Source of the DNA: Sabellastarte sp. h YS-2021
Taxonomy: Eukaryota; Annelida; Polychaeta; Sabellida; Sabellidae
NCBI GenBank assembly: GCA_964017235.1
Contig: OZ024936.1
Location: 52,255,028-52,319,027, forward strand
Length of the DNA: 64,000 bases
Reading direction: 5' to 3'
Part shown: piece after piece, positions 9,390-21,594 of the stretch
Numbering within the stretch: the stretch's first letter is position 1
How the letters are laid out: every line of letters starts with the position of its first letter
Notes under the pieces: model-generated
What the model was told of the DNA's origin: nothing
Database searches by the model: none
Seen by the model: the letters and a program-made list of their open reading frames with translations, nothing else
Translations under genes and position numbers: made by a program

Positions 9390-12300
9390 TCAATCTCCTT
9401 CATAGCAGTTTGGCATTTCACAAACAAAAATGTTATCCCCCAAATTTACAGCAACACATAATTGAAGAATGTTTGATATTGGGATTACAGCACAATCTCT
9501 TTCTGAACAGACATGAATATGTGACACTTTTAAATTCAGGAAGGCAGGCACATCTAAATCACTAACAATACTAGTTGAAGTCTCTTCCAGTCTGATCACA
9601 CATGCCATTGTATTTTTTGCACAATTACAAACACTATTACATTCACACATGTCCTTTCTGTGTATGATATAATATTTAACAAAGCCAAAGCACAATAAAC
9701 CATTGCTTATATCTAGATATTTGACTGTGTAAGAATTTCTTGCAGTTACCCTATTATACACCATTGAGTGATACATTTCACCTCGCAGCAAAATTCTTGC
9801 ATATACTGTTAAATGTTGTGTGGTTTCCAAATGAAGGGTATTTAGGATGCATTGTATAACATCTCCCTCAATCACAAATGCTTTCATTTCTTTCCCCACT
9901 GCAAAAAGATTATGATTCAACTGAAGACCCACGTGTAATTTTCTTCCAGTTAGCATTTTCTGTACAAATGGAATTTTGTGATACCTAGAATCTAATTTCT
10001 TCATCATGTGGGATAACATTTGATGCATATTCATGGCAACAACAATCTGTGTGTCAACATTTTGGGTTCCATGGAATAGCTTCAACAATTCTCCATTGAT
10101 AGATTCAAAAGCAAAGCAAGAGTAAGCCCATAGTGGTCCATTGTTTTTGACACAGTCTGGTAAATGCAAAAGTTGGTGTACATTTAAAGTACAGAAACGA
10201 GGCTCATAGAGCTTACTCATCATATATACAAAGTAGTTCAAAAGGATTTTACTGTGTTGAATATCTCTTTCTGATATACTGTCACCACACAATATCCAGA
10301 TAGCTTCTGCCAGTGTGCAAAAATGAATGAAATACACAGGTGACAAGACACTTTTTAGAACTGGAACAGAGTAGTAGAACAACCAGGATCTTAACTCTGA
10401 TGCTTTCCAGTAGCTAAGGTGTTCTGACAAAGACCTTGGGCGGCGTGTGATGTTGTGTGGTGGTTTTATGCTGTGCAGAAATGTATCAACAGTATGGACA
10501 TTGTCTGCAACAGAAAAGGCACTTCCTTTGTGAGAGCTTGTGAACCAAAGTTTTAACAATGTCTTTGTTACACCCAGTAAAACTCCATGCATGTAATCAA
10601 TTCCAAATGAATGTATATAATCATAAGACTTTAAAGTCATGAGAAAAGATGGTCCCTTTATTCCAAAAATAGATTTTTTGTCCACTGTTGCTTGGATTGC
10701 ATGCTGCACAGTTGCATCTTTACTTCTCTGTGGTCCATCAGGATTTTCTTCACAAAATGGGAAGATATGACAATGTCCACGGAGGCCAATCTTACAAGTT
10801 TCTCCTGTTTGAAGACATGTGCTACAGCTGTATTTTCCGTTAAACTGTATCATATTCATAACTGAAGATTTGGCTGGAAGGTCAGCACTACCACAAATAA
10901 GGAATGCATGAATTCTTTTCTCTGTCCCTCCAACAGTCACACTGATACCATCGTCTTCCAGTACTTTCAATACTTCAAACAAAGGCTTACTGAAAAGTGA
11001 CATAACTGGCTTTGTATTGCCAAACCAGAGTCCATAAAATATCATGTTTTCTTTCTTTTTCCTCATTTTGTAAGGAAGTTCATTAACCATTAAATACAGG
11101 GGCCATATCCCCATTTTGGAGCTTTTGAAGAGTGGTAAACCATCAGTGTTCCATGTAAAGGATATATTGTATGGAAATGCATCAGAAAGGGGCATTCCAG
11201 GAGCAGACATTCTTTTATAGGTTGCACCATCATATATGTCTTCTACATGGTTGTCATGTGTTTTTCTCCTTTTACAACGGTGTTTTATTGCCTCAAGGAA
11301 ATCGTTCCTCTTATAAAATTCATTCAATTGATGCATAATTGAAAGCTCAATGAAGCAGCATTTATTTCCTTCTCTCTCCAGATTCTTTAAACATTCATTG
11401 TTAGGGCATAAACGGTCTTCAGGCAGAACTGATGTTATACAAAATGCACAGAAGTAATGCTTTTTCAGTGGTGAATGCAACTTTGCAAAGTACGATTTAA
11501 AACGCTTTAAGCTTTTTAGTGCAGGGTGTATGGTCAGACAGTGCAAACTGACTAATGTTAAAAGTCCACTTAATTGTTCACCGGTAAGTGAAAAGGTCAT
11601 GACATATCCCCATATAAGAAGAAGACTAGTATGTATTGACATACTATGACCTGGATAAATTGTGTCAGTTATTTGTAATCCAGTATTTTCATGTTCACCT
11701 TTCTCATCATCTTCCTCACTGTCACTACTTTCTGATGTTTCCTCATTTGAATTGCATGGTTGTGACATTTCACTGTGAAGCTCAATTCCTTCAACATCTT
11801 CTCTGTAATGTTTTAAAATTTGGAATATTTCATTTGCTGTCTCATCGTTAGCTGCACCTTCAGATGACACTTTAGCGTAGTTCTTTGTAACACTGCTGCA
11901 TTCACCTGTCAAATAAGATCAAAAGTAATCATAATATTGCTTCCATTTCTCAACCCATAGTTTATTCTAATGGATGAAACCACAGTGCCGTTGAATAGTT
12001 TTCTACATTTTAAATTATTAAATCACGTCTTTATTTGTGACTAACATTTATATGTTTTGAAGTGTGTCATTATGTTGATACATTTTGAAAAATTGTCCAT
12101 ATGACCTATATTCAGTTGACCGTTGTCTCTATATAACTCAAACAGAAATTCAAAGTGATTGGGTAAGTTTCAATGGAAAACACCCTCTATGGGGTCTGAT
12201 ACTTATTTCTACTTTAAAAGAAATTCTATTCATTAAAGTTTTACTGAAGGGGCTTGATTGTATAAATGTCACAACAGAACATAAAACTAGACAAAATTTT

Positions 12301-12613
12301 AAAACGGAACTTCCAATCTTTGTTTTTCATTTTTGGAGGGATTAATTTCTGTCAGATTTATTAAGTTCTACCATGACATATACAAACCAATGTATACAGG
12401 ATTATGAAATTACATTTAATTACCACAAGAGTCACTGAGTGACAATTTTTGCGCTGCAGCTGTGTATGTTTCCTTTTCATTTATAAAGATGTTTTCTTCT
12501 GATGACAATAATTCTTCTTCCATCATGCTGTCGGTTATATCAACTGGGACAGTGTTGTCATTTTTCTTTCTCTCAGGACCTTGCAGTTTGTAAAAACGTG
12601 GTCGAACTGCCAT
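9390..12613 (-). CDS. CACTA/EnSpm-type transposase, two exons, copy 1
   Basis: Exon 1 is 12613-12424. The ATG at 12613 has context AGAATGGC, and the exon ends TGTG with donor GTAATT. Exon 2 is 11905-9390, after acceptor TTATTTGACAG. Both splice sites are phase 1 and rejoin as a Gly codon, giving 901 aa with no stop. The 840-codon open frame alone starts at a non-ATG codon, so splicing decides the start. Features: acidic stretch at about residues 117-140; Cys pairs at 216-235 (CAFC...CPNNEC) that may bind zinc; NTDGLPLFKSSKMGIWPLY at about 316-334; SADLPAKSS at about 403 and FGIDYMHGVLLGV at about 497-509. These are the transposase-core signatures of animal EnSpm/CACTA proteins, with candidate catalytic Asp 318, 405 or 500. 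A DUF4218-like segment (LHLPDCV...FAFESINGELL...HGTQN) covers about 642-678. It would cut and join the element's ends in the nucleus. Catalytic residues are inferred, not aligned. Confidence 0.8.
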
Positions 12614-12819
12614 TCTGGAATTAACTCTCACCAGTTTTCCTTTAAAATAGATTAAATTGGTGCTCGCTTATATATAGTACATATATGCTGGAATACTATC
12701 TCTGAATTGATACAATAAATTCATGCATCTGTATATATGTGATATGAAAAAAGAATACTGCTACAGTGGTTATATCCCGCCTTAGGATCAGTAATAATTG
12801 AGAACTAAGGGAGATATAA

Positions 12820-13830
12820 GGTCAAAGGTCAAAGTCAGCAGTTGGAAAAGATTCCCAGGCCATGACTTCCTATAAGTTGTTTTCACATTCCAAATTCCTA
12901 GTAGGATTGAGAAGGGAAATACAAGGTCTTTTTAATATAGGATAATCCCATTTGACATTAAACATGTGATATGGCAGCCATTTTATTTTCCAAACTAGCC
13001 CAAATTACTATAAGGCTAACTTTTCTAGTAAATATATCTTTTGTGCAAATTGGATGAATCTAGCTACAATATTCCAAGTTTTAGAGCATCTTAATGAGTT
13101 TGAAATAAATGACTATGGCAGCCATTTTTTGTCAAAATAAGGCTCAAATTGCTCACAGGTAAAACATCTGCAGGCCAGGACTTCCTATGGACCGTTTTGC
13201 ATTCTGAAGCCCAAGCACCAATATGAGGATGTTTTAGTATGATGACCACCATTTAACCTTGAAGCAGGGGACAAAGGTCAAATTCAACAACTTGAAAAGA
13301 TTCCTAGGCTATGACTTCTTACAAGTTGTTTTCATATTCTGAACCCCTTAGAGCAATGGAAGGTAGATACAAGGCCTTTTTAATAGGATAACCCCACTTG
13401 ACAGTAAACATGTGATATGGCAACCATTTTGTTTTGAAACTAGGCCAAAATAACTTTCAGGTTAGTTTTCCTAGCCATATATCTTTTGTGCAAATTTGAT
13501 GAAGGTAGCTGCAATATTTCATGATTTAGAGCATCTTTATGATTTTTGATCAATTGTCTATGGTAGTCATTTTGTTTTTCAAAATGAGGGCAAAATTTTG
13601 CAGACATGTCTGCCTAGCCACAAACATTCCCTGTAACTTTGGTCAAGATATCTTTATAAATGAATATGAGATATTAAGGCTTATGAAAAAACATGACGAA
13701 TGGGCTCACGGACGGACGCATGTACAGAAGGCGTTTTATAATCTCCCGACCATGGCCTTTGGCTGCTCTCGAGAGATGAACATGACACACCAAAAGGTAA
13801 CCTTAACAAGAGGGAGCGATTTTTGAAGTT
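12820..13830. repeat. Internal diverged repeat block (copy 1; duplicate 21801-22811)
   Basis: The phrase AGGCCATGACTTCCTATAAG and variants recur at about 12858, 13172 and 13308, each followed by a GTTGTTTTC-like string. The GACAAAGGTCAA phrase at 12824 and 13273 is 449 bp apart. Both later halves share TATCTTTTGTGCAAATT followed by AGCTRCAATATT. The block ends with ACGGACGGACGCATGTACAG. It is probably an older dispersed repeat inserted in the transposon; its family is unknown. Confidence 0.5.
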
Positions 13831-14189
13831 CTAGACCAAATTTTTGTATTTTTGGGGCTTATCGTACCAAAAGCTGTGTTGGGCTTTTAGTTTTTAATGT
13901 AAGTAGATATATATAATGTGTGCCTATAGAAGGATCAATTTCAGCTTCTATTTTTACAGTAAAATAAACGTTTGGCTCTTAATTAGTCAATGGCCTGATG
14001 AAATAATCTGGAAATTCACGCAAAATTGTCCCCACATTTTGATGAGATGAAAGTGCTTGTTAAATTTGGTTGACCTGTATGTATGAGATAGCTAGTCTGG
14101 TTAAAAAGTTTCAAAATACAAGAAAAAAATGTTTTTATCATATGACCTTGATAATGGCCAATTAAAGGTCAAATTCATATGGGTCAATC

Positions 14190-14994
14190 GGGGTTCGGTG
14201 GTGTAGCAGTTGCAATGCTTGTCTCCAACCTCTTAGGTTACCAGTTCGAATCTCGACCCAGCTATAGGCGCTTCATGTTGAAAAGCTGGTAATTACTTGC
14301 CGATGATTTACAGTGCAGAGTCTCGATCATGCAATTGACCAGCTAGTATGTACTGGTTCCTCCACCCATAAACTACTAGGGCTGCAACGATTCTTAATTC
14401 GGTTACTCGGAAACGAAACGATTCAGTTCAATACTCGAAGCAAGAAAAGTGAACCGGCTATTCGAAAGCAACTAAACATAGACGTAAAGTCTACTACAAA
14501 ATTAAATTTTTTCTTTGAATATATGAATATATTTATATATTTTACTAATATAAGGTGTTTCCGTTTCTGTTTTTTTATATTTTAAGTATTTGCAAGCTTT
14601 AATAGTTTGTGTAACAATGTTTTTAATAGACGGCATTTTAATATAACGTATTTCGAAGACGCCTCAAATCTCGCAATATAAAAATGGATAAAATTTCCTA
14701 TATTTAGCATTATAAATGTGTCTTAATTTTCCCCAAAATTCAATAAATTATCAAAATTCATTCCTGTTGTGTGCCTTTTAACCATTTAATTCATAAGGCG
14801 TGATATGTCGAAATATGATGCAACTTATTTCGTGGGCGGTAATCAAGCGATTAACCGAGTCCGAGTCGGTTCTTCCAGAACGAGTAATCGAGGCACATTT
14901 TCGGGCTCGTTTACAGCCCTATAAACTACCCATCGCAATATGACCCTGGCTGTTGAATATGACTTGAAACAAAAAATATAAATCTATATTAAAT
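14190..14994 (+). mobile_element. tRNA-derived SINE with TSD, split by a hAT MITE (copy 1; duplicate 23171-23975)
   Basis: The head is GGGGTTCGGTGGTGTAGCAG, with a B-box-like AGTTCGAATCT. Then comes the shared SINE body (AAAGCTGGTAATTACTTGCCG, TATGTACTGGTTCCTCCACC). After the MITE (14377-14921) the body resumes with CCATCGCAATATGACC and a short A-rich tail. A 14-bp direct repeat AATTCATATGGGTC flanks it at 14172-14185 and 14995-15008. It has diverged from the family members at 47 and 63 kb. Confidence 0.8.
14377..14921. mobile_element. hAT-type MITE, 545 bp, 8-bp TSD (copy 1)
   Basis: The ends are TAGGGCTGCAACGATT and, inverted, TAGGGCTGTAAACGA. The 8-bp direct repeat TAAACTAC lies immediately outside at 14369-14376 and 14922-14929. 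An 8-bp TSD and a YAGGGCTGCAACGATT-style terminus are typical of hAT elements. No transposase is encoded, and it sits inside the SINE. Confidence 0.9.
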
Positions 14995-15008
14995 AATTCA
15001 TATGGGTC

Positions 15009-16535
15009 CAATACTAATATATATTCCCAAGATTATAGATGCTTGATATAACTGCCAAATATAATTTTGATAGGCCTTAATTATATTAAGGGAGATATTC
15101 AACTTAATTATAAAATGCATGCATGCTGCTGTGCTGGTGGCAGAGTTAATATAGCTATGCTGCATGTTTGAAGACATGGGGGGGAACCAGTAATTAAGCA
15201 TCCCCTTTTCAAGGGACACTAACTTTGGAAGTTTTATCTCAACAAAATCTTTTTTCTCCCTTAATAATTAATGTTCATATAATAGAGGGCATATATACTG
15301 TGTCAAAAATGTACTTACTGGGTGGGCTTCCTTTTTTTCTTTTATCCATCTCCAGGAATACATGTAGGTTTGCAGTAAAATATCAAGTAATTAAGTTCAG
15401 CAGGTGATCCAAGTGATATAATAATGAAATTACAGTACTAATACATTTTAATTTGTATATTCATATTGAAAATATGCAGCCAATACCTTTTCCAAACTTT
15501 ATGAACTTTTACTGTTGAATGCACACTTTTATACACATGTAGTTGTTGAGACAATTAATTCATCACTTTAATTATTTTGTGAAACAAAGAAAAAATCTTT
15601 GAGTGGAGATTTTAAGCTGAATTAAACTGTGTAGTACATAGAGATGGGATATTTATCCTCACATGCATGCCCCACCTATGTAAACAACTGCACAGATAAG
15701 ACGGTAAGCAGCAAAATACAGATGTGGCCTTTCCATGCCTTTGATGGCCTTATACATTTTGTTTTGTTCACAGGAATGAAATATATAATGCATTTGACCT
15801 AATCATTTGGCTCACTGTTTCTACATATACAGTCACAAAGCAATAAAATTGTGAGTTATTAATAATTATTCCATGACACAAAATGTAAATTTCAGATAGA
15901 AAGTTAGAACTATTCTATCTGAATTAAAATGATATACATTGTGTATATCATATGTATCCATCTGTCACATATTTTGAAAACTAGAAAAAGGCTAATATAT
16001 TAGCCCAGTGGCCTCTGAAAAGTGAAAAACAAATTTCAGTAAACTGCAATACTAATCTTTCTCTTTATGCTTACATACACTTTTAATTGAAAGCATTTTT
16101 TTCTACACATTAATTTCCACATACATATTTTGTACACATTATATATTTCATCATATGAGTTCTTTCCCATATTTTTATTACTATAGTAGCTTTTAGAATA
16201 TATATGCTATTATGAATAAAAATCAACATTTATTGAATGGTGTCTGTTTTGGTATAAATTATGACACTAACGCCATGATAAGTCAGCTAAACCGTTAGCA
16301 TTCTTATACAAACAAGCAAGGTATCAATTTTCAATTTTAAACTGGAAGCTGCATGGATTGTATAGTTGAATGGTTGTGCACATTCATTTTATTTCCAAGC
16401 AGTTACTTTCATATATATAGAGGTAGATCCAGGTGAATTTAGTGAAAAAAGATAGATTTTTAATATAGTTTTGCACAATTAAACACATATATAGATTGGA
16501 TAAACAAATTAGTGTACATATGTGTACAGCATAAA
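15009..16535. other. Transposon interior without a recognised gene (copy 1; duplicate 23990-25516)
   Basis: This AT-rich stretch lies between the SINE and BEN exon 1. There are small hairpins (CAGATAGAA...TTCTATCTG near 15894-15921; GATATACATTGTGTATATC near 15930). The two genes diverge from this side, transposase leftward and BEN rightward, so a shared promoter could lie between 12.6 and 16.5 kb. I see no clear core-promoter motif. Confidence 0.5.
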
Positions 16536-16731
16536 ATGGCTTTTTACTGTGTGTATTTTCCATGTGATCAATCAATTATTGTTAAACAAAAGACAGCTCT
16601 TCAGTTGGCAGAAAAACAAGATATAGGATGTGAAGTATCTTGTGAATTCCCTGTAGAAGACTTGGATGATGAAGGGATAACATATCAGAAAAATGAATCG
16701 TTTACTGGCTATTTGCTTTCACTTGGCACAG
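16536..16731 (+). pseudogene. Orphan first exon of the BEN-domain gene (copy 1)
   Basis: The ATG at 16536 sits in a strong context (AAAATGGC). The exon encodes MAFYCVYFPCDQ... through LLSLGT and ends CACAG before GCAAGT, as in copy 2. Exon 2 is absent from this copy because the duplication breakpoint at 17157 falls in the intron. It could only be expressed by splicing over copy 2 to 26607, an intron of about 9.9 kb. A T at 16749, in the intron, differs from copy 2. Confidence 0.7.
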
Positions 16732-17157
16732 GCAAGTATATAATAATGTTTGTTTTTATATATTTATATAGTTGTATGCTCTTAATTATTGTAATTGCAT
16801 GAATTAAAAGAGCACATATATTGATCAACCACTATGTTTTGATTTTCATGCAAACACCAAGAACATATAGATATATATTTTACATACTATTAATATGCAA
16901 TTAACCCACCTGTGAAATTTTCCATTTCATGAAATGGATAAAGAAATTATAATTGGACAATGGTACCATTCAATTAACCTGCATGTCCATAAAATATTCA
17001 TTATGTATATTAATCAGTTTATATATTATTTATTCATTAAGTTTTTCTGAACATAATTTAATATTGTATCTCAATCATGCAGGTGTGGGTGTTCTTTATA
17101 TATATGCTTCTATTAATTTTCTAGTTGATATACATAATTATATATATATTTTTATTA

Positions 17158-17188
17158 CCCTTACTGACCAGATACTCTCTTGCGAATA
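17158..17188 (+). repeat. Left terminal inverted repeat, copy 2 (internal to the array)
   Basis: It is identical to 8177-8207 and directly preceded by TATTTTTATTA of the BEN intron. The junction is at the terminal base of the repeat. Confidence 0.8.
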
Positions 17189-17621
17189 CTCTGCGTCTAT
17201 GCTGTGAACAACTTGCAAACATCAATGATCGCGGTAACATATTCACTGCAATTGTGAATCTCTTGCGAACATCTCGCGATCATCTCCAAAATAGCCACAT
17301 GTATGTGTAGTGTTTGCGATATATTCGCAAGAACACTTTGAAAGTATTATTTGCTAGATCAGTGTTTGCAAGATATTTGCAAGAAGACTCTGTATTTTTT
17401 TTATACCATTAAATGTTTGCCAAATATTCACGGGAAGACTTGTTAAATTGTATCAACTTTGTCTGTGTGTGCTTGATATTCGCCAGAAAACTTAGTAAAT
17501 TTACAAACTATGCCAATGTTTACCAAATAATCGCTAGAAGACTTTGTACATTTTATCAACCATGTCACTGTTTGCCAAATATTCACCAGAAGACTTAGTA
17601 AGCTTTATTAGCTATATAACA
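17189..17621. repeat. Left subterminal repeats, copy 2
   Basis: This is the duplicate of 8208-8640, with the same six units of about 52 bp. Confidence 0.75.
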
Positions 17622-18370
17622 ACATTTAATTATTCCAAAATATTTCCTAAAAATATTTTTCTTGGACTTTTAGTATTCTATTTCATTATGAAAAAGAAAT
17701 CTACTGAATTATTTACAGTGTGACAGAACCCTAGAATTTATAAAATCACAAATATTAGCTAACTTAATTGGCCCAAAGGGATTTAATTGCCTAAGTTCAA
17801 ATTCAGGTGTAAAATTGCCCTGAAAACCTTGATGTTATACATTAGCCCAAGAAAAAATTGCCTATTCTGTCACCTGAGTACAAGAGGACATAAATCATTG
17901 CTCTACCACTCAATGTTGTTTCAGTCCTCAGTGTCACTGTCAGTTTATTTACACATCAGGTAATGATTCAAAAGTATACCCAATTGTTGTAATTTTATTC
18001 AATATAAACATGCATTTTCCTAGACCATATATTCACATTCTGAGTCCAGCAATTAAGTTTTTGCAAAAATACAAATCGATTAATTCATTAATATTTTGTG
18101 GTTCTCATTGAAAACAATATTTTGCTTGACTTATATTTCCATAGATGAAAATATGGTTTCATATGAAATGAATGCTAAAATGCACAAAAATGTTATTTTG
18201 TAAAAAAAATGAAGTGTGCATAATATATTATGCTCACTATGGTTTCAGAAATGTTTCTGACAAAAGTGTCAGTTTCAACTAAATTTTAAACAAAATACAG
18301 AACTCAAGTTTTCATGCAAATTTCTTGGATGGCCCAAACATCTTATATTTGAAACTTTAATTCTCTTTAA

Positions 18371-21300
18371 TCAATCTCCTTCATAGCAGTTTGGCATTTC
18401 ACAAACAAAAATGTTATCCCCCAAATTTACAGCAACACATAATTGAAGAATGTTTGATATTGGGATTACAGCACAATCTCTTTCTGAACAGACATGAATA
18501 TGTGACACTTTTAAATTCAGGAAGGCAGGCACATCTAAATCACTAACAATACTAGTTGAAGTCTCTTCCAGTCTGATCACACATGCCATTGTATTTTTTG
18601 CACAATTACAAACACTATTACATTCACACATGTCCTTTCTGTGTATGATATAATATTTAACAAAGCCAAAGCACAATAAACCATTGCTTATATCTAGATA
18701 TTTGACTGTGTAAGAATTTCTTGCAGTTACCCTATTATACACCATTGAGTGATACATTTCACCTCGCAGCAAAATTCTTGCATATACTGTTAAATGTTGT
18801 GTGGTTTCCAAATGAAGGGTATTTAGGATGCATTGTATAACATCTCCCTCAATCACAAATGCTTTCATTTCTTTCCCCACTGCAAAAAGATTATGATTCA
18901 ACTGAAGACCCACGTGTAATTTTCTTCCAGTTAGCATTTTCTGTACAAATGGAATTTTGTGATACCTAGAATCTAATTTCTTCATCATGTGGGATAACAT
19001 TTGATGCATATTCATGGCAACAACAATCTGTGTGTCAACATTTTGGGTTCCATGGAATAGCTTCAACAATTCTCCATTGATAGATTCAAAAGCAAAGCAA
19101 GAGTAAGCCCATAGTGGTCCATTGTTTTTGACACAGTCTGGTAAATGCAAAAGTTGGTGTACATTTAAAGTACAGAAACGAGGCTCATAGAGCTTACTCA
19201 TCATATATACAAAGTAGTTCAAAAGGATTTTACTGTGTTGAATATCTCTTTCTGATATACTGTCACCACACAATATCCAGATAGCTTCTGCCAGTGTGCA
19301 AAAATGAATGAAATACACAGGTGACAAGACACTTTTTAGAACTGGAACAGAGTAGTAGAACAACCAGGATCTTAACTCTGATGCTTTCCAGTAGCTAAGG
19401 TGTTCTGACAAAGACCTTGGGCGGCGTGTGATGTTGTGTGGTGGTTTTATGCTGTGCAGAAATGTATCAACAGTATGGACATTGTCTGCAACAGAAAAGG
19501 CACTTCCTTTGTGAGAGCTTGTGAACCAAAGTTTTAACAATGTCTTTGTTACACCCAGTAAAACTCCATGCATGTAATCAATTCCAAATGAATGTATATA
19601 ATCATAAGACTTTAAAGTCATGAGAAAAGATGGTCCCTTTATTCCAAAAATAGATTTTTTGTCCACTGTTGCTTGGATTGCATGCTGCACAGTTGCATCT
19701 TTACTTCTCTGTGGTCCATCAGGATTTTCTTCACAAAATGGGAAGATATGACAATGTCCACGGAGGCCAATCTTACAAGTTTCTCCTGTTTGAAGACATG
19801 TGCTACAGCTGTATTTTCCGTTAAACTGTATCATATTCATAACTGAAGATTTGGCTGGAAGGTCAGCACTACCACAAATAAGGAATGCATGAATTCTTTT
19901 CTCTGTCCCTCCAACAGTCACACTGATACCATCGTCTTCCAGTACTTTCAATACTTCAAACAAAGGCTTACTGAAAAGTGACATAACTGGCTTTGTATTG
20001 CCAAACCAGAGTCCATAAAATATCATGTTTTCTTTCTTTTTCCTCATTTTGTAAGGAAGTTCATTAACCATTAAATACAGGGGCCATATCCCCATTTTGG
20101 AGCTTTTGAAGAGTGGTAAACCATCAGTGTTCCATGTAAAGGATATATTGTATGGAAATGCATCAGAAAGGGGCATTCCAGGAGCAGACATTCTTTTATA
20201 GGTTGCACCATCATATATGTCTTCTACATGGTTGTCATGTGTTTTTCTCCTTTTACAACGGTGTTTTATTGCCTCAAGGAAATCGTTCCTCTTATAAAAT
20301 TCATTCAATTGATGCATAATTGAAAGCTCAATGAAGCAGCATTTATTTCCTTCTCTCTCCAGATTCTTTAAACATTCATTGTTAGGGCATAAACGGTCTT
20401 CAGGCAGAACTGATGTTATACAAAATGCACAGAAGTAATGCTTTTTCAGTGGTGAATGCAACTTTGCAAAGTACGATTTAAAACGCTTTAAGCTTTTTAG
20501 TGCAGGGTGTATGGTCAGACAGTGCAAACTGACTAATGTTAAAAGTCCACTTAATTGTTCACCGGTAAGTGAAAAGGTCATGACATATCCCCATATAAGA
20601 AGAAGACTAGTATGTATTGACATACTATGACCTGGATAAATTGTGTCAGTTATTTGTAATCCAGTATTTTCATGTTCACCTTTCTCATCATCTTCCTCAC
20701 TGTCACTACTTTCTGATGTTTCCTCATTTGAATTGCATGGTTGTGACATTTCACTGTGAAGCTCAATTCCTTCAACATCTTCTCTGTAATGTTTTAAAAT
20801 TTGGAATATTTCATTTGCTGTCTCATCGTTAGCTGCACCTTCAGATGACACTTTAGCGTAGTTCTTTGTAACACTGCTGCATTCACCTGTCAAATAAGAT
20901 CAAAAGTAATCATAATATTGCTTCCATTTCTCAACCCATAGTTTATTCTAATGGATGAAACCACAGTGCCGTTGAATAGTTTTCTACATTTTAAATTATT
21001 AAATCACGTCTTTATTTGTGACTAACATTTATATGTTTTGAAGTGTGTCATTATGTTGATACATTTTGAAAAATTGTCCATATGACCTATATTCAGTTGA
21101 CCGTTGTCTCTATATAACTCAAACAGAAATTCAAAGTGATTGGGTAAGTTTCAATGGAAAACACCCTCTATGGGGTCTGATACTTATTTCTACTTTAAAA
21201 GAAATTCTATTCATTAAAGTTTTACTGAAGGGGCTTGATTGTATAAATGTCACAACAGAACATAAAACTAGACAAAATTTTAAAACGGAACTTCCAATCT

Positions 21301-21594
21301 TTGTTTTTCATTTTTGGAGGGATTAATTTCTGTCAGATTTATTAAGTTCTACCATGACATATACAAACCAATGTATACAGGATTATGAAATTACATTTAA
21401 TTACCACAAGAGTCACTGAGTGACAATTTTTGCTCTGCAGCTGTGTATGTTTCCTTTTCATTTATAAAGATGTTTTCTTCTGATGACAATAATTCTTCTT
21501 CCATCATGCTGTCGGTTATATCAACTGGGACAGTGTTGTCATTTTTCTTTCTCTCAGGACCTTGCAGTTTGTAAAAACGTGGTCGAACTGCCAT
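18371..21594 (-). CDS. CACTA/EnSpm-type transposase, two exons, copy 2
   Basis: This duplicates the gene at 9390-12613 with the same structure: exon 1 at 21594-21405, donor GTAATT, acceptor GACAG, exon 2 at 20886-18371, both phase 1. The exon 2 translations look identical in the two copies. Exon 1 differs by one residue (Ala in copy 1, Glu here, from 12453/21434). Both copies are open end to end, so neither has visibly decayed since the duplication. This copy belongs to the element that keeps both termini. Confidence 0.8.

Larger units (their letters stand above)
8177..17157. mobile_element. Tandem copy 1 of the CACTA/EnSpm-like transposon, right part missing
   Basis: These 8,981 bp are repeated directly at 17158-26138. 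The three differences I noticed are 12453 G versus 21434 T, 14913 A versus 23894 G, and 16749 T versus 25730 C. Copy 1 starts at the left terminal CCC and contains the left subterminal repeats, the complete transposase gene, the SINE with nested MITE, and BEN exon 1. It ends inside the BEN intron, where copy 2 starts abruptly with its own CCCTTAC terminus. BEN exon 2 and the right terminus are missing from this copy. Confidence 0.9.

Noticed and set aside
9390..11912. Transposase as a single 840-codon gene starting at 11912
   Set aside because: The first codon is TTG, directly before an acceptor (GACAG). A phase-matched upstream exon with an ATG exists, so the two-exon model is better.
16953..17207. 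Open frame across the copy 1/copy 2 junction
   Set aside because: It is made by joining intron sequence to the second left terminus and has no coding character. The copy 2 equivalent ends differently.
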